From an uncultured Bacteroidota bacterium (GTDB lineage: Bacteria; Bacteroidota; Bacteroidia; Flavobacteriales; Flavobacteriaceae), in the NCBI GenBank assembly GCA_902512755.1, contig CABXKB010000012.1, positions 1-39,165 of the forward strand: a stretch of DNA of 39,165 nucleotides, written 5' to 3'. This document shows, in pieces, positions 27,769-36,117 of this stretch. The notes under the pieces were generated by a model, which saw nothing but the letters and a program-made list of their open reading frames with translations, was not told the origin of the DNA and ran no database searches. Every line of letters begins with the position of its first letter. The first letter of the stretch is position 1. The position numbers were made by a program, and so were the translations under genes.

Positions 27769-27776
27769 TATATTTG
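27769..27776 (+). promoter_or_regulatory. Possible -7 box for pheT
   Basis: TATATTTG lies 20 bases after the recG stop and 28 bases before the pheT TTG start, giving a possible leader of about 23 bases. No TTG is found at the -33 distance. Tentative. Confidence 0.35.
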
Positions 27777-27804
27777 TTGATATTTAATTGAAAATAGAAC
27801 TCCT

Positions 27805-30213
27805 TTGAAAATATCATATAATTGGTTAAAACAGTTTATAAAAATCAATTTACCTGTAAATGAGATTTCAATTTTGCTTACAAATTTAGGCTTAGAAGTT
27901 GAAAACTTTGAAACTTATGAAAGTGTCAAGGGAGGCCTCAAAGGTGTTGTTGTAGGTAAAGTTTTAAGTTGCACACAACATCCTAATGCTGATCGATTAA
28001 AGATAACTGAAGTGGACATTGGTGCTGAAACCAATCTAAGTATTGTCTGTGGTGCACCAAATGTTGAAAAAGGACAAAATGTTTTAGTTGCCACAATTGG
28101 CACTAAACTTAATATGTCTGATGGAACTTCAATGAAAATTTCAAAAGGTAAAATTCGAGGCGTGTATAGTGAAGGTATGCTTTGCGCTGAAGACGAATTA
28201 GGACTTGGCGACAATCATGATGGAATTTTAGTTTTAGATAAAGATTCTAAAATTGGTGAAACTGCTTCGTCAATTTTTGATATTGAAGAAGATATAGTTT
28301 TTGAAATTGGACTTACCCCAAACAGAGCTGATGCAATGAGTCATATTGGAGTGGCTCGTGATTTAAGGGCAGCATGTCTTTTACAGAATATACCTAATGA
28401 GTGGAGTTTGCCAGAAATTTCTTCTTTTCATGTTGATAATACTCAAAACACAATACCTGTTAAAGTTGAGGATGAAAATCGTTGTCCTCAATATCATGGA
28501 ATTACCCTTTCGAACTTAAAAATAGCCCCATCCCCTACTTGGCTTCAAAACCGTTTAAAATCTATAGGAATTACTCCAAAAAATAATGTTGTTGATGTAA
28601 CAAATTATTTATTACACGAAATTGGACAACCACTTCATGCTTTTGATGCCGATAAAATAAATGGAGGTGTTATTGTGAAAACCTGCCCTTCAAAAACATC
28701 TTTTACAACTCTAGATGGCACAAAACGTGATTTAAATGAAGAAGATTTAATGATTTGCGATAATGATAAACCTCACTGTATTGCAGGTGTTTTCGGTGGT
28801 ATAGATTCTGGAGTTGAAGACCAAACCACTAATGTCTTTTTAGAAAGTGCATATTTTGACTCTATTAGTATTCGTAAGACAGCCAAAAGGCATGGACTCA
28901 ACACTGATGCTTCTTTCCGTTTTGAAAGAGGCGTGGATCCTGAGATTGGGATCTATGCTTTGAAACGTGCTGCTATTTTAATTAGAGATCTAGCTGGAGG
29001 AACTATTTCTAGTGATATTCAAGAAGTCGCCAGGCCGCTTGAAGAAGCTTCTAAAATCTTTCTTTCATATGAACAATTGAATAAAACAATTGGCGAATTT
29101 ATTGATAAAAAGCAGCTAAGTGCAATTTTAAATGCATTAGAAATTGAAATTAATAGTGTCTCAGAAACTGGAATTGGAATGACAATTCCTCGATACAGGG
29201 TTGACGTTACTCGTCCTGCAGATGTTATTGAAGAAATATTACGTATATATGGATATAACAAAATAGGAGATATACCTTTAAAATATGAGGCAAATCCGCC
29301 ATACCAATCGAAAAATATACACAAGTTAGAATCAACTATTGCAAATAAATTAACTGGTCAAGGTTTTGTTGAGATCATTAATAATTCCCTTACTAATCCT
29401 GATGTTAGTGCTGACTTTTACGATCCTGTCAAAATCATAAACCCTTTGGGAAATGATTTATCCGTAATGCGCCAATCTCTTACACCAAATGCTTTACAAG
29501 TCATCGCTTTTAATTTAAATCGTCAAAACAGAGACCTCAAGTTGTTTGAGTTTGGTAATATTTATGGCATGCAGGATAAAAAATATTTTGAGGCTAAACG
29601 CTTGAATATATCATTTGTAGGCTCATCATTTAAATCTCACTGGGATCTAACAAATCCTCCAAATCTTTTTTTTTATGGAAAAGGGATCCTTATAGATCTT
29701 TTTAAAACTTTAGGATATGATCAACTTGAATTTAAGGAAATTAATCACCCTGATTTTGACATTACTTTTGAGTTAATTAACCACAAATGCTCCTATGGCT
29801 TTTTTGGGTTAATTTCAAAAAAACTAAATAATACATACAATATCGATGAAGAAATATATCTAGCAGACTTGAACTGGGATTATATTACTAAAAAAGCTTT
29901 CTCAAGACCTTTAACTTATAAAGAAGTTCCAAAGTTTCCTATTATAAGACGTGATTTTGCTTTGTTATTAGATCAAGAAGTAACTTTTGAATCTTTAAAA
30001 AATATATCGTACAAAATCGAACGTAAGATTTTAAAATCTGTTGAACTTTTTGATGTTTTTGAAGGAAAAAAATTACCAAAGGGTAAAAAATCATATGGCA
30101 TTTCTTTTACTTTCCAGGATCAAAATAAGACTTTAACTGATAAGCAGGTTGATAAAATAATGGAAAAATTCAAACAAAATTTCATTAAAGAATTTAGCGC
30201 AGAATTGCGTTAG
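27805..30213 (+). CDS. pheT: Phenylalanyl-tRNA synthetase beta subunit
   Basis: An 802-residue beta chain of the (alpha-beta)2 PheRS. It begins with the canonical MKISYNWLKQFI, here initiated by TTG at 27805; the frame is closed by TGA at 27778-27780 with no ATG between, so the rare start is certain from sequence. Domains: B1/EMAP-like tRNA-binding (residues 40-150, PNADRLKITEVD), B3/B4 with the editing site (200-400; HGLNTDASFRFERGVDPE), B5, the catalytic-like core (LGNDLSVMRQSL), and the C-terminal FDX-ACB anticodon-binding domain (FPIIRRDFALLL). pheS is not in the window; the two subunits are unlinked, as common in flavobacteria. Confidence 0.97.
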   Translation: MKISYNWLKQFIKINLPVNEISILLTNLGLEVENFETYESVKGGLKGVVVGKVLSCTQHPNADRLKITEVDIGAETNLSIVCGAPNVEKGQNVLVATIGTKLNMSDGTSMKISKGKIRGVYSEGMLCAEDELGLGDNHDGILVLDKDSKIGETASSIFDIEEDIVFEIGLTPNRADAMSHIGVARDLRAACLLQNIPNEWSLPEISSFHVDNTQNTIPVKVEDENRCPQYHGITLSNLKIAPSPTWLQNRLKSIGITPKNNVVDVTNYLLHEIGQPLHAFDADKINGGVIVKTCPSKTSFTTLDGTKRDLNEEDLMICDNDKPHCIAGVFGGIDSGVEDQTTNVFLESAYFDSISIRKTAKRHGLNTDASFRFERGVDPEIGIYALKRAAILIRDLAGGTISSDIQEVARPLEEASKIFLSYEQLNKTIGEFIDKKQLSAILNALEIEINSVSETGIGMTIPRYRVDVTRPADVIEEILRIYGYNKIGDIPLKYEANPPYQSKNIHKLESTIANKLTGQGFVEIINNSLTNPDVSADFYDPVKIINPLGNDLSVMRQSLTPNALQVIAFNLNRQNRDLKLFEFGNIYGMQDKKYFEAKRLNISFVGSSFKSHWDLTNPPNLFFYGKGILIDLFKTLGYDQLEFKEINHPDFDITFELINHKCSYGFFGLISKKLNNTYNIDEEIYLADLNWDYITKKAFSRPLTYKEVPKFPIIRRDFALLLDQEVTFESLKNISYKIERKILKSVELFDVFEGKKLPKGKKSYGISFTFQDQNKTLTDKQVDKIMEKFKQNFIKEFSAELR

Positions 30214-30265
30214 TGGTTTCTAAATAATTAATTGAATTGATTTTGATAAAATGTAAAAGGATAGT

Positions 30266-30946
30266 ATGAAAGTGAAATTCAAAAAAAGAACTAACATTGA
30301 GCATGCCTTATCTAAGGCTCGCTTAATAAATAAAGAAGATAATCAGGAACAACTAAAAAAAATTATAAAAGCATTAGGAATTAATTTATTTAACAATTTT
30401 GATATGGATTTGTTAATTACTGAAAAAATATTCCATCTTGAGCAAATAAAAATAGTTTGTATTGATTATCGTTTACGTTTTTTGGATCTTAAATATTTTA
30501 AGAGCGAACTTCCTGATGAAGCTCTTAGGGAGATTGATAGACTAGAATATGATCATAAAACTAAGCTTGGAGAATATAAAATAATGGCTCCCTCAGTACT
30601 TTTTCGTTTAAAAAAAGTCGATGATCCGCTACTTTTTGTGCCAATCGGGAACGATTATTTTTATTTAGTTCATAAATGGGGTAATGATCTAAGTCCAATA
30701 CGTAAGCTTCTAATGTGGCCATTAAAAAACATTTGGAACTTATTAATTTCGATTTTTGTTTTCAGTTGGATTATCACAGAATTAACTCCTATGATTCTAT
30801 TTACAAAGACTCTAGATGTCTCCTCTTATTGGATGTTATTGTTTTTCATTTTTAAAGCTATTGCTTCGGTTGTAATTTATTTTGGCTTTGCATTAGGGAA
30901 AAATTTTAACCCTGCCATTTGGAATAATCGTTATAATAAATCCTAA
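30266..30946 (+). CDS. Unknown protein with two C-terminal membrane helices
   Basis: A 226-residue protein I do not recognise. Residues 1-155 are soluble, charged and mixed alpha/beta, with an internal segment resembling a compact domain (DYRLRFLDLKYFKSELPD and LLFVPIGNDYFYLVHKWG). Two membrane helices follow: about residues 155-178 (IWNLLISIFVFSWIITEL) and 186-210 (YWMLLFFIFKAIASVVIYFG), with a short basic tail. The start ATG follows AAAAGGA at a Shine-Dalgarno-like distance, unusual in this window. It sits 52 bases after pheT. Coding composition matches its neighbours. Both ends probably face the cytoplasm, by the positive charge near the helices. No function is proposed. Confidence 0.75.
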   Translation: MKVKFKKRTNIEHALSKARLINKEDNQEQLKKIIKALGINLFNNFDMDLLITEKIFHLEQIKIVCIDYRLRFLDLKYFKSELPDEALREIDRLEYDHKTKLGEYKIMAPSVLFRLKKVDDPLLFVPIGNDYFYLVHKWGNDLSPIRKLLMWPLKNIWNLLISIFVFSWIITELTPMILFTKTLDVSSYWMLLFFIFKAIASVVIYFGFALGKNFNPAIWNNRYNKS

Positions 30947-31284
30947 AAATAAAGTTGTGCCTCAAGAAAAACAACATCTTCTCTATGCAGGATCATCTAT
31001 TTTTGTCCTAGCATTAATTAATGCATTAAATTCAGAAAAGATTAATCCAGAGTTGTTAAAGATCAAGGAGAATATGCTCGCCTAGCTGGTTTTGGGATTA
31101 CATCTCCACTATTACAAGAAGTATATCTATACAAGGATCAAATTGAAAAAGAAAAAAAATCTTAAAACAACTTTTTTAAACTTTCTATATTTTCTATTTT
31201 GCGGACGAATTAAATTGAATGTTTATTCTATGTGTTATAAAAAAGGACTCGGAACAAATTCATTCATATTAAACATAAAATAGA
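30947..31284 (+). other. 338-base gap holding a gene remnant and the symporter upstream region
   Basis: The gap between the unknown membrane protein and the symporter. Its first two thirds (30957-31165) look like decayed or frame-disrupted coding sequence, described separately. The remainder (31166-31284) is very A+T-rich; I find no exact TAnnTTTG box, only the near match CTATTTTGCG near 31196, and no terminator hairpin. Confidence 0.5.
30957..31165 (+). pseudogene. Possible frameshifted small gene remnant
   Basis: Two adjoining frames look protein-like. Frame A (GTG at 30957 to TAG at 31085) reads VPQEKQHLLYAGSSIFVLAL then NALNSEKINPE. Frame B (31046 to TAA at 31165) reads RVVKDQGEYARLAGFGI, then SPLLQEVYLYKDQIEKEKKS. 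Joined by a single frameshift near 31046-31085 they would give a protein of about 70 residues. Neither half is recognised. It could be a degraded gene, a sequencing error in a small real gene, or chance in A+T-rich DNA. Confidence 0.35.
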
Positions 31285-32946
31285 ATGAATACTAGTTTTG
31301 AAGTACTTGATTATGTGATATTTGTCATTTATGCAATAATTATTTTAGGTGTTGGATTATGGGTTTCAAGAAATGAAAAAGGAAAAACTAAAAGTACAGA
31401 AGATTACTTTTTAGCAAGTAAATCTCTCCCTTGGTGGGCAATTGGCGCTTCACTTATTGCCGCTAACATTTCTGCTGAACAATTCATTGGAATGTCGGGA
31501 TCTGGTTTTGCAGGTGGTTTAGCCATTGCAACATATGAATGGATGGCTGCATTAACTTTAATCATTGTTGGTAAATTTTTCTTACCAATTTTTATTAAAA
31601 AAGAAATTTACACTATTCCTGAATTTGTTGAAAAACGTTTTTCAAGTCAACTAAAAACAATATTAGCCGTTTTTTGGATTGGTTTATACGTTTTTGTAAA
31701 CTTAGCTTCTGTTCTATATCTAGGCGGTTTAGCGCTTCAAACCATACTAGGTGTTGATATGATTTTAGCAGTTATTGGTTTAGCTGCTTTTGCTGCTGCA
31801 TATTCATTATATGGAGGTTTATCTGCAGTAGCATGGACTGATATCATTCAAGTTGTAGTATTAATTTTAGGGGGGTTCATTACTACCTACTTAGCCTTAG
31901 ATACTGTTTCGGAGGGGGAAGGTTTCCTTGAAGGCCTTTATAGAGTATATAATTCTGTGCCAGAACGCTTTGACATGATCCTTGAAAAAAGTAATCCCGA
32001 ATATATGAATTTACCTGGGATTGGTGTCCTTATTGGTGGAATGTGGATTGCCAATTTATATTATTGGGGATTTAACCAATATATTATTCAGCGTACACTA
32101 GCTGCAAAATCTTTAGAGGAATCACAAAAGGGAATTTTATTTGCAGCGGGTTTGAAAATGATTATTCCTATAATTGTTGTTATACCTGGAATAGCAGCTT
32201 ATGTAATAGTTAACGACCCTAATTTATTAGCTTCTTTGGGAGAATCTGGAATGTCAAATATCCCATCAGCAGAACAAGCTGATAAGGCCTACCCATGGTT
32301 GATGCAATTTTTACCAACAGGTCTTAAGGGGGTTGCTGTAGCAGCATTAGCTGCAGCAATAGTTTCCTCTTTAGCTTCTATGCTTAATTCAACTGCTACA
32401 ATTTTTACAATGGACATATACAAGCAGTTGATTAATAAAAATGCTAGTGAATCAAAAACTGTTAATGTTGGTCGCCTCTCGGCATTTATAGCATTAATTA
32501 TAGGCTCCATTATGGCTCCATTGCTGGGTGGAATAGATCAAGCATTTCAGTTTATCCAAGAATATACTGGGATTGTAAGCCCAGGAATTTTGTCAGTATT
32601 TATCCTTGGTCTTTTCTGGAAAAAAACATCAAATAAAGGCGCTATCTATGGTGCCTTAGCCTCAATTCCTATTGCTTTGTTCTTCAAAGTAGGTCCTAAA
32701 GAGTGGATGACAGGATCTTCATTAGAAGGAGTTTTTCCTTCTCTTCCCTTCCTAGACCAAATGGGACTTACCGCTATTCTTTCAATGATAGTTATTGTTT
32801 TAGTTAGTTTTAAGGAAAATAAAGCAAAAGACGATAAAAGAGGAATTTCTTTAGATAAAGGTATTTTTGACACATCAGCTCTATACAATATTGGCTCTTT
32901 TGCTTTAATGATTGTACTTGCAGGGCTTTATGCCTTTTTCTGGTAA
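31285..32946 (+). CDS. Na+/solute symporter of the SSS family, vSGLT-like (probably sugar)
   Basis: A 553-residue sodium-coupled transporter with the LeuT fold, about 14 membrane helices. It closely resembles the Vibrio Na+/galactose symporter vSGLT over nearly its whole length: ISAEQFIGMSGSG, TIPEFVEKRF, NLYYWGFNQYIIQRTLAAKS, SSLASMLNSTATIFTMDIYK and FQFIQEYTGIVSPGIL. Residues matching known sugar contacts are present: Q66, E85, the Asn of YYWGFNQY, the Lys of AAGLKMIIP and the Gln of AFQFIQEYTG. One differs: vSGLT has Ser91 in YEWMS, this protein has Ala88. The substrate is probably a hexose. No sugar-catabolic genes flank it. Confidence 0.93.
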   Translation: MNTSFEVLDYVIFVIYAIIILGVGLWVSRNEKGKTKSTEDYFLASKSLPWWAIGASLIAANISAEQFIGMSGSGFAGGLAIATYEWMAALTLIIVGKFFLPIFIKKEIYTIPEFVEKRFSSQLKTILAVFWIGLYVFVNLASVLYLGGLALQTILGVDMILAVIGLAAFAAAYSLYGGLSAVAWTDIIQVVVLILGGFITTYLALDTVSEGEGFLEGLYRVYNSVPERFDMILEKSNPEYMNLPGIGVLIGGMWIANLYYWGFNQYIIQRTLAAKSLEESQKGILFAAGLKMIIPIIVVIPGIAAYVIVNDPNLLASLGESGMSNIPSAEQADKAYPWLMQFLPTGLKGVAVAALAAAIVSSLASMLNSTATIFTMDIYKQLINKNASESKTVNVGRLSAFIALIIGSIMAPLLGGIDQAFQFIQEYTGIVSPGILSVFILGLFWKKTSNKGAIYGALASIPIALFFKVGPKEWMTGSSLEGVFPSLPFLDQMGLTAILSMIVIVLVSFKENKAKDDKRGISLDKGIFDTSALYNIGSFALMIVLAGLYAFFW

Positions 32947-33017
32947 TTAAAAGGATTATATTTAAGAAAGGCTTTGTTAATTAGATGATGCAATTCTATT
33001 CACAAACATAATTAACA

Positions 33018-34637
33018 TTATTCCATTTTTAATCTCAGTTCCTTAATTTTTGGATCTGTCATATATTCATCAAAAGTTGAATGGCGATCTATTACACCAT
33101 TAGGAGTTAACTCTACAATTCGACTTCCTAGTGTTTGAGAAAATGCATGATCACTTGTGCTGCATAAAATAGTTCCTCTAAAGTTTTTAAGAGAATTGTT
33201 AAAGGCAGTAATAGATTCTAGATCTAAATGATTGGTTGGTTCGTTAAGCAAAAGCACATTAGCCCTCTCCATCATCATTTTGGAAAGCATACAACGGACT
33301 TTTTCTCCACCAGAGAGAACATTTGATTTTTTTAATGCTTCTTCCCCGCTGAAAAGCATTTTGCCTAAAAAACCACGAAGGAATACCTCTTCACGTTCTT
33401 CTTCTGTTCTAGAGTACTTTCGTAACCATTCTACAAGGGAAACATTTTCTTTAAAGTAGTTTTCGTGATCCACTGGAAGGTATGCTTGATTCGTTGTTAT
33501 GCCCCAATTGAATTTACCACTATGAGCTTGGATTTTTCCCATGAGAATATCATAAAAAACACTAGTGGCACGAGAATCTTTAGAATAAATGATAACCTTG
33601 TCTCCTTTTGACAAATTAAGGTGTACATTTTTAAAAAGAACTTGCTCTTCTATTTTTGCAGAAAGGTTTTCAATGTTTAATATTTGATCACCTGCTTGCC
33701 GTTCTTGCTCAAAAATAATTGCAGGATAACGCCTGCTAGATGGTTTTATTTCCTCGATGTCTAATTTTTCTATCATCTTTTTTCGAGACGTCGCTTGTTT
33801 AGATTTAGCTACATTGGCAGAAAAACGAGAAATGAATTCCTGCAACTCTTTTTTCTTTTCTTCAGATTTTTTGTTTTGTTGAGCCCTTTGACGGGTTGCC
33901 AATTGACTAGACTCATACCAAAAAGTATAGTTCCCTGAATAATGATTTATTTTACCAAAGTCAATATCTGAAATATGAGTACAAACTGCATCTAAAAAAT
34001 GACGATCATGGGATACTATAATAACAGTATTTTCATAATTAGCTAAAAACTGCTCGAGCCACATTATGGTTTCATAGTCTAGGTCATTAGTTGGCTCATC
34101 CATTATAAGTACGTCAGGATTTCCAAAAAGAGCTTGTGCCAACAAAACCCTAACTTTTTGTTTCCCATCTAATTCTAACATAGGAGAATAATGAAGTCTT
34201 TCTGGGATCCCTAGATTAGACAATAAAGTTGCGGCTTCACTGTCTGCATTCCATCCGTTCATTTCTTCAAAAGTAACTTGAAGCACACCCACTCGTTCAC
34301 CATCAGCATCGGAAAAATTTTCTTTTGAATATAGGTTGTCCATTTCTGATTTAACGTCATGGAGTATTTTATTTCCTCTTAAAACAGTATCTAAAACATT
34401 ATTTCTATCATAGGCATTATGATTTTGCTCCAAAATTGAGAGACGTTTTCCTGGTTCTAAATAAACAGTTCCAGAATTAGCTTCTTGTTTGCCTGAAATT
34501 ATTTTTAAAAAAGTAGATTTACCAGCTCCATTAGCTCCAATAATACCGTAACAATTGCCTGGAGTAAAGCTAACATTTACTTCATCAAATAGTATGCGTT
34601 TTCCAAATTGGACCGAAAGGTTTGAAATCGACAACAT
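33018..34637 (-). CDS. ABC-F family ATPase, YbiT-like, with degenerate second domain
   Basis: A 539-residue soluble ABC-F protein (two nucleotide-binding domains, no membrane part); relatives act at the ribosome E site. NBD1 has intact Walker A GANGAGKSTF (residues 34-43), Walker B VLIMDEPTNDLD and switch VSHDRHF, but its signature is LDGKQKVR in place of LSGGQ. The interdomain linker contains SRFSANVAKSKQATSRKK. NBD2 keeps the signature VLSGGEKVR but has lost Walker A (YSKDSRATSVF), has Asn in Walker B (LLLNEPTNHLD), and lacks the switch His (STSDHAF). Start chosen at ATG 34635-34637; an upstream ATG at 34667 precedes the promoter box. Overall layout follows E. coli YbiT. Confidence 0.93.
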   Translation of the reverse strand: MLSISNLSVQFGKRILFDEVNVSFTPGNCYGIIGANGAGKSTFLKIISGKQEANSGTVYLEPGKRLSILEQNHNAYDRNNVLDTVLRGNKILHDVKSEMDNLYSKENFSDADGERVGVLQVTFEEMNGWNADSEAATLLSNLGIPERLHYSPMLELDGKQKVRVLLAQALFGNPDVLIMDEPTNDLDYETIMWLEQFLANYENTVIIVSHDRHFLDAVCTHISDIDFGKINHYSGNYTFWYESSQLATRQRAQQNKKSEEKKKELQEFISRFSANVAKSKQATSRKKMIEKLDIEEIKPSSRRYPAIIFEQERQAGDQILNIENLSAKIEEQVLFKNVHLNLSKGDKVIIYSKDSRATSVFYDILMGKIQAHSGKFNWGITTNQAYLPVDHENYFKENVSLVEWLRKYSRTEEEREEVFLRGFLGKMLFSGEEALKKSNVLSGGEKVRCMLSKMMMERANVLLLNEPTNHLDLESITAFNNSLKNFRGTILCSTSDHAFSQTLGSRIVELTPNGVIDRHSTFDEYMTDPKIKELRLKME

Positions 34638-34656
34638 AGAGCTTGTTTTTAAGCTG

Positions 34657-34664
34657 CAAACATA
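34657..34664 (-). promoter_or_regulatory. -7 box of the ABC-F gene
   Basis: TATGTTTG on the minus strand, 19 bases before the chosen ATG at 34637, the same distance as at the Gfo/Idh/MocA gene. It lies downstream of the alternative ATG at 34667, so supports the shorter start. Confidence 0.5.
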
Positions 34665-34716
34665 CATAAATATGTGAGAGGTATTTAACTATAAGAATTT
34701 TAGATATTAAAAATCG

Positions 34717-34724
34717 TATTTTTG
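34717..34724 (+). promoter_or_regulatory. -7 box of the TlpA-like lipoprotein gene, leaderless spacing
   Basis: TATTTTTG on the plus strand, seven bases (ATGAAAT) before the ATG at 34732, the same spacing as at the his leader. No clear -33 TTG. Confidence 0.5.
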
Positions 34725-34731
34725 ATGAAAT

Positions 34732-36114
34732 ATGAAAAGAGATTTTTTACCCTTAATAATCTTATTAATCTTTATGAGTTGCAACTCAAAGGAAAAATCA
34801 CGTACAGGAATTTTTCTTGGTGGACAAATTGTAAATCCCTCTTCTCGAAATGTAACACTTTATCAGGGTACAAATATCATAGAAATGTTGGAGTTGAATT
34901 CTGATTTAAGATTTAAACGTAAATACGACTCTTTATCAAGCGGAATATATAAACTTGAACACCTTCCCGAATACCAAACATTGCTTCTTGAGGAGCATGA
35001 TAGTATTTGGGTGCGAATTAATGCTGCAGCTTTTGATGAATCTATTGTATATTCTGGAATTGGAGCATCAAAAAACAACTTTCTAATTGAATTATTTTTA
35101 AAACAAGAATCTGAAAGTAAATATTTGTCTTCAAAATACTCCAGTAACAGAAAAATATTTAAAAATATAATCGATTCTTTACTTCTTGAAAAGAAGGAAT
35201 TATGGATCAAGATGGATTCTGTTAACGATTTAAGTCCAATAGCTCAAAAGGTGACTCAGGCGGCTTATATATACCAATATGCAAATATTAAAGAGCGATA
35301 TGCACTTTTGAGGGGCTCCCAATGGTCAGCAAAAGAAGATAGCTTATTTTTTTCCTACCGTCGTTTTTTGAACTTTGGTGATAATGATTTAGCGTTTTTT
35401 GATCCTTATGTTAATTATGTAATTAATTATATCAATCAAGAAGCTTTAAAACCGGGTGAATCATATTTTAAAGCAAAAGAAACTACTAGCTTTAATATCC
35501 GACGTCTAGAAGTTTTAGATAAATTAATAAGTGGAAAATTACTTCGCAATAATCTTGCACGAGCAATTGCATTTGAAGAGATTTTGACTTTTAATAATCA
35601 TGAGCAACATCAACTTTTTCTTCAATATTACTCCACAGTTAACAATTCTCCTGTCTATTTAACTGAAGTTCTTGCTCTTCATAAAGATATTAGCTTGATG
35701 GCTTCTGGCAAAGCCCTACCCAAAATCCAATTACAAAACTCCTCTCGTACTATAGTTAGTAGTGCGTCAATTCCTGATGGCAGGCCATCGGTACTTTACT
35801 TTTGGTCGCAAACTCAAATGAATCATTACCGAAACACTCTGGAACGAGTAGAATTTTTTCAAAAACAATATCCAGATATTAGATTTATAGGGATTTGCAT
35901 TCAACCATTTAATGCATTAGTGGATCAAATACAAAAAATGATGGATATAAAAAGTGAAGATCAATTTGCTTTAATTGATTTTGAAAAATCTAGCAAGACA
36001 TGGGTTCTGACTTTACTAAATAAAAGTATAATAATTGATGAAAAAGGTGTTATTTCTGAAGGCTTTGGAAATTTTTCCGACCTTAACTTTGAAAAAAAAT
36101 TAAAAGAATTATAG
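34732..36114 (+). CDS. Lipoprotein with TlpA/thioredoxin-like domain lacking the CXXC site
   Basis: A 460-residue exported lipoprotein: hydrophobic signal and lipobox FMSCNSKE with the lipidated C17. The middle (residues 30-330) has an N-terminal beta-rich part (GGQIVNPSSRNVTLYQG) and a long helical region, the layout of bacteroidete TlpA/AhpC-TSA proteins with a DUF4369-like front. The C-terminal domain (about 340-460) has the thioredoxin pattern PSVLYFWSQTQMNHYRNTL, where W-C-x-x-C would be expected; here it is W-S-Q-T-Q, so no redox cysteines. IIDEKGVISEGFGNF is the usual C-terminal strand pair. It probably binds a partner or acts as a scaffold. Ends 3 bases from the convergent transaldolase gene. 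Confidence 0.82.
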   Translation: MKRDFLPLIILLIFMSCNSKEKSRTGIFLGGQIVNPSSRNVTLYQGTNIIEMLELNSDLRFKRKYDSLSSGIYKLEHLPEYQTLLLEEHDSIWVRINAAAFDESIVYSGIGASKNNFLIELFLKQESESKYLSSKYSSNRKIFKNIIDSLLLEKKELWIKMDSVNDLSPIAQKVTQAAYIYQYANIKERYALLRGSQWSAKEDSLFFSYRRFLNFGDNDLAFFDPYVNYVINYINQEALKPGESYFKAKETTSFNIRRLEVLDKLISGKLLRNNLARAIAFEEILTFNNHEQHQLFLQYYSTVNNSPVYLTEVLALHKDISLMASGKALPKIQLQNSSRTIVSSASIPDGRPSVLYFWSQTQMNHYRNTLERVEFFQKQYPDIRFIGICIQPFNALVDQIQKMMDIKSEDQFALIDFEKSSKTWVLTLLNKSIIIDEKGVISEGFGNFSDLNFEKKLKEL

Positions 36115-36117
36115 TTG

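Noticed and set aside
31092-31283. Plus-strand ORF of 63 codons starting MGLHLHYYKKY
   Set aside because: Lysine/phenylalanine-rich low-complexity reading of A+T-rich DNA. It conflicts with the better frame ending at 31165 and has no motif.
34722-34904. Plus-strand ORF of 60 codons overlapping the lipoprotein start
   Set aside because: A shifted frame inside the lipoprotein gene, whose lipobox and length are convincing; its start lies in the promoter box.
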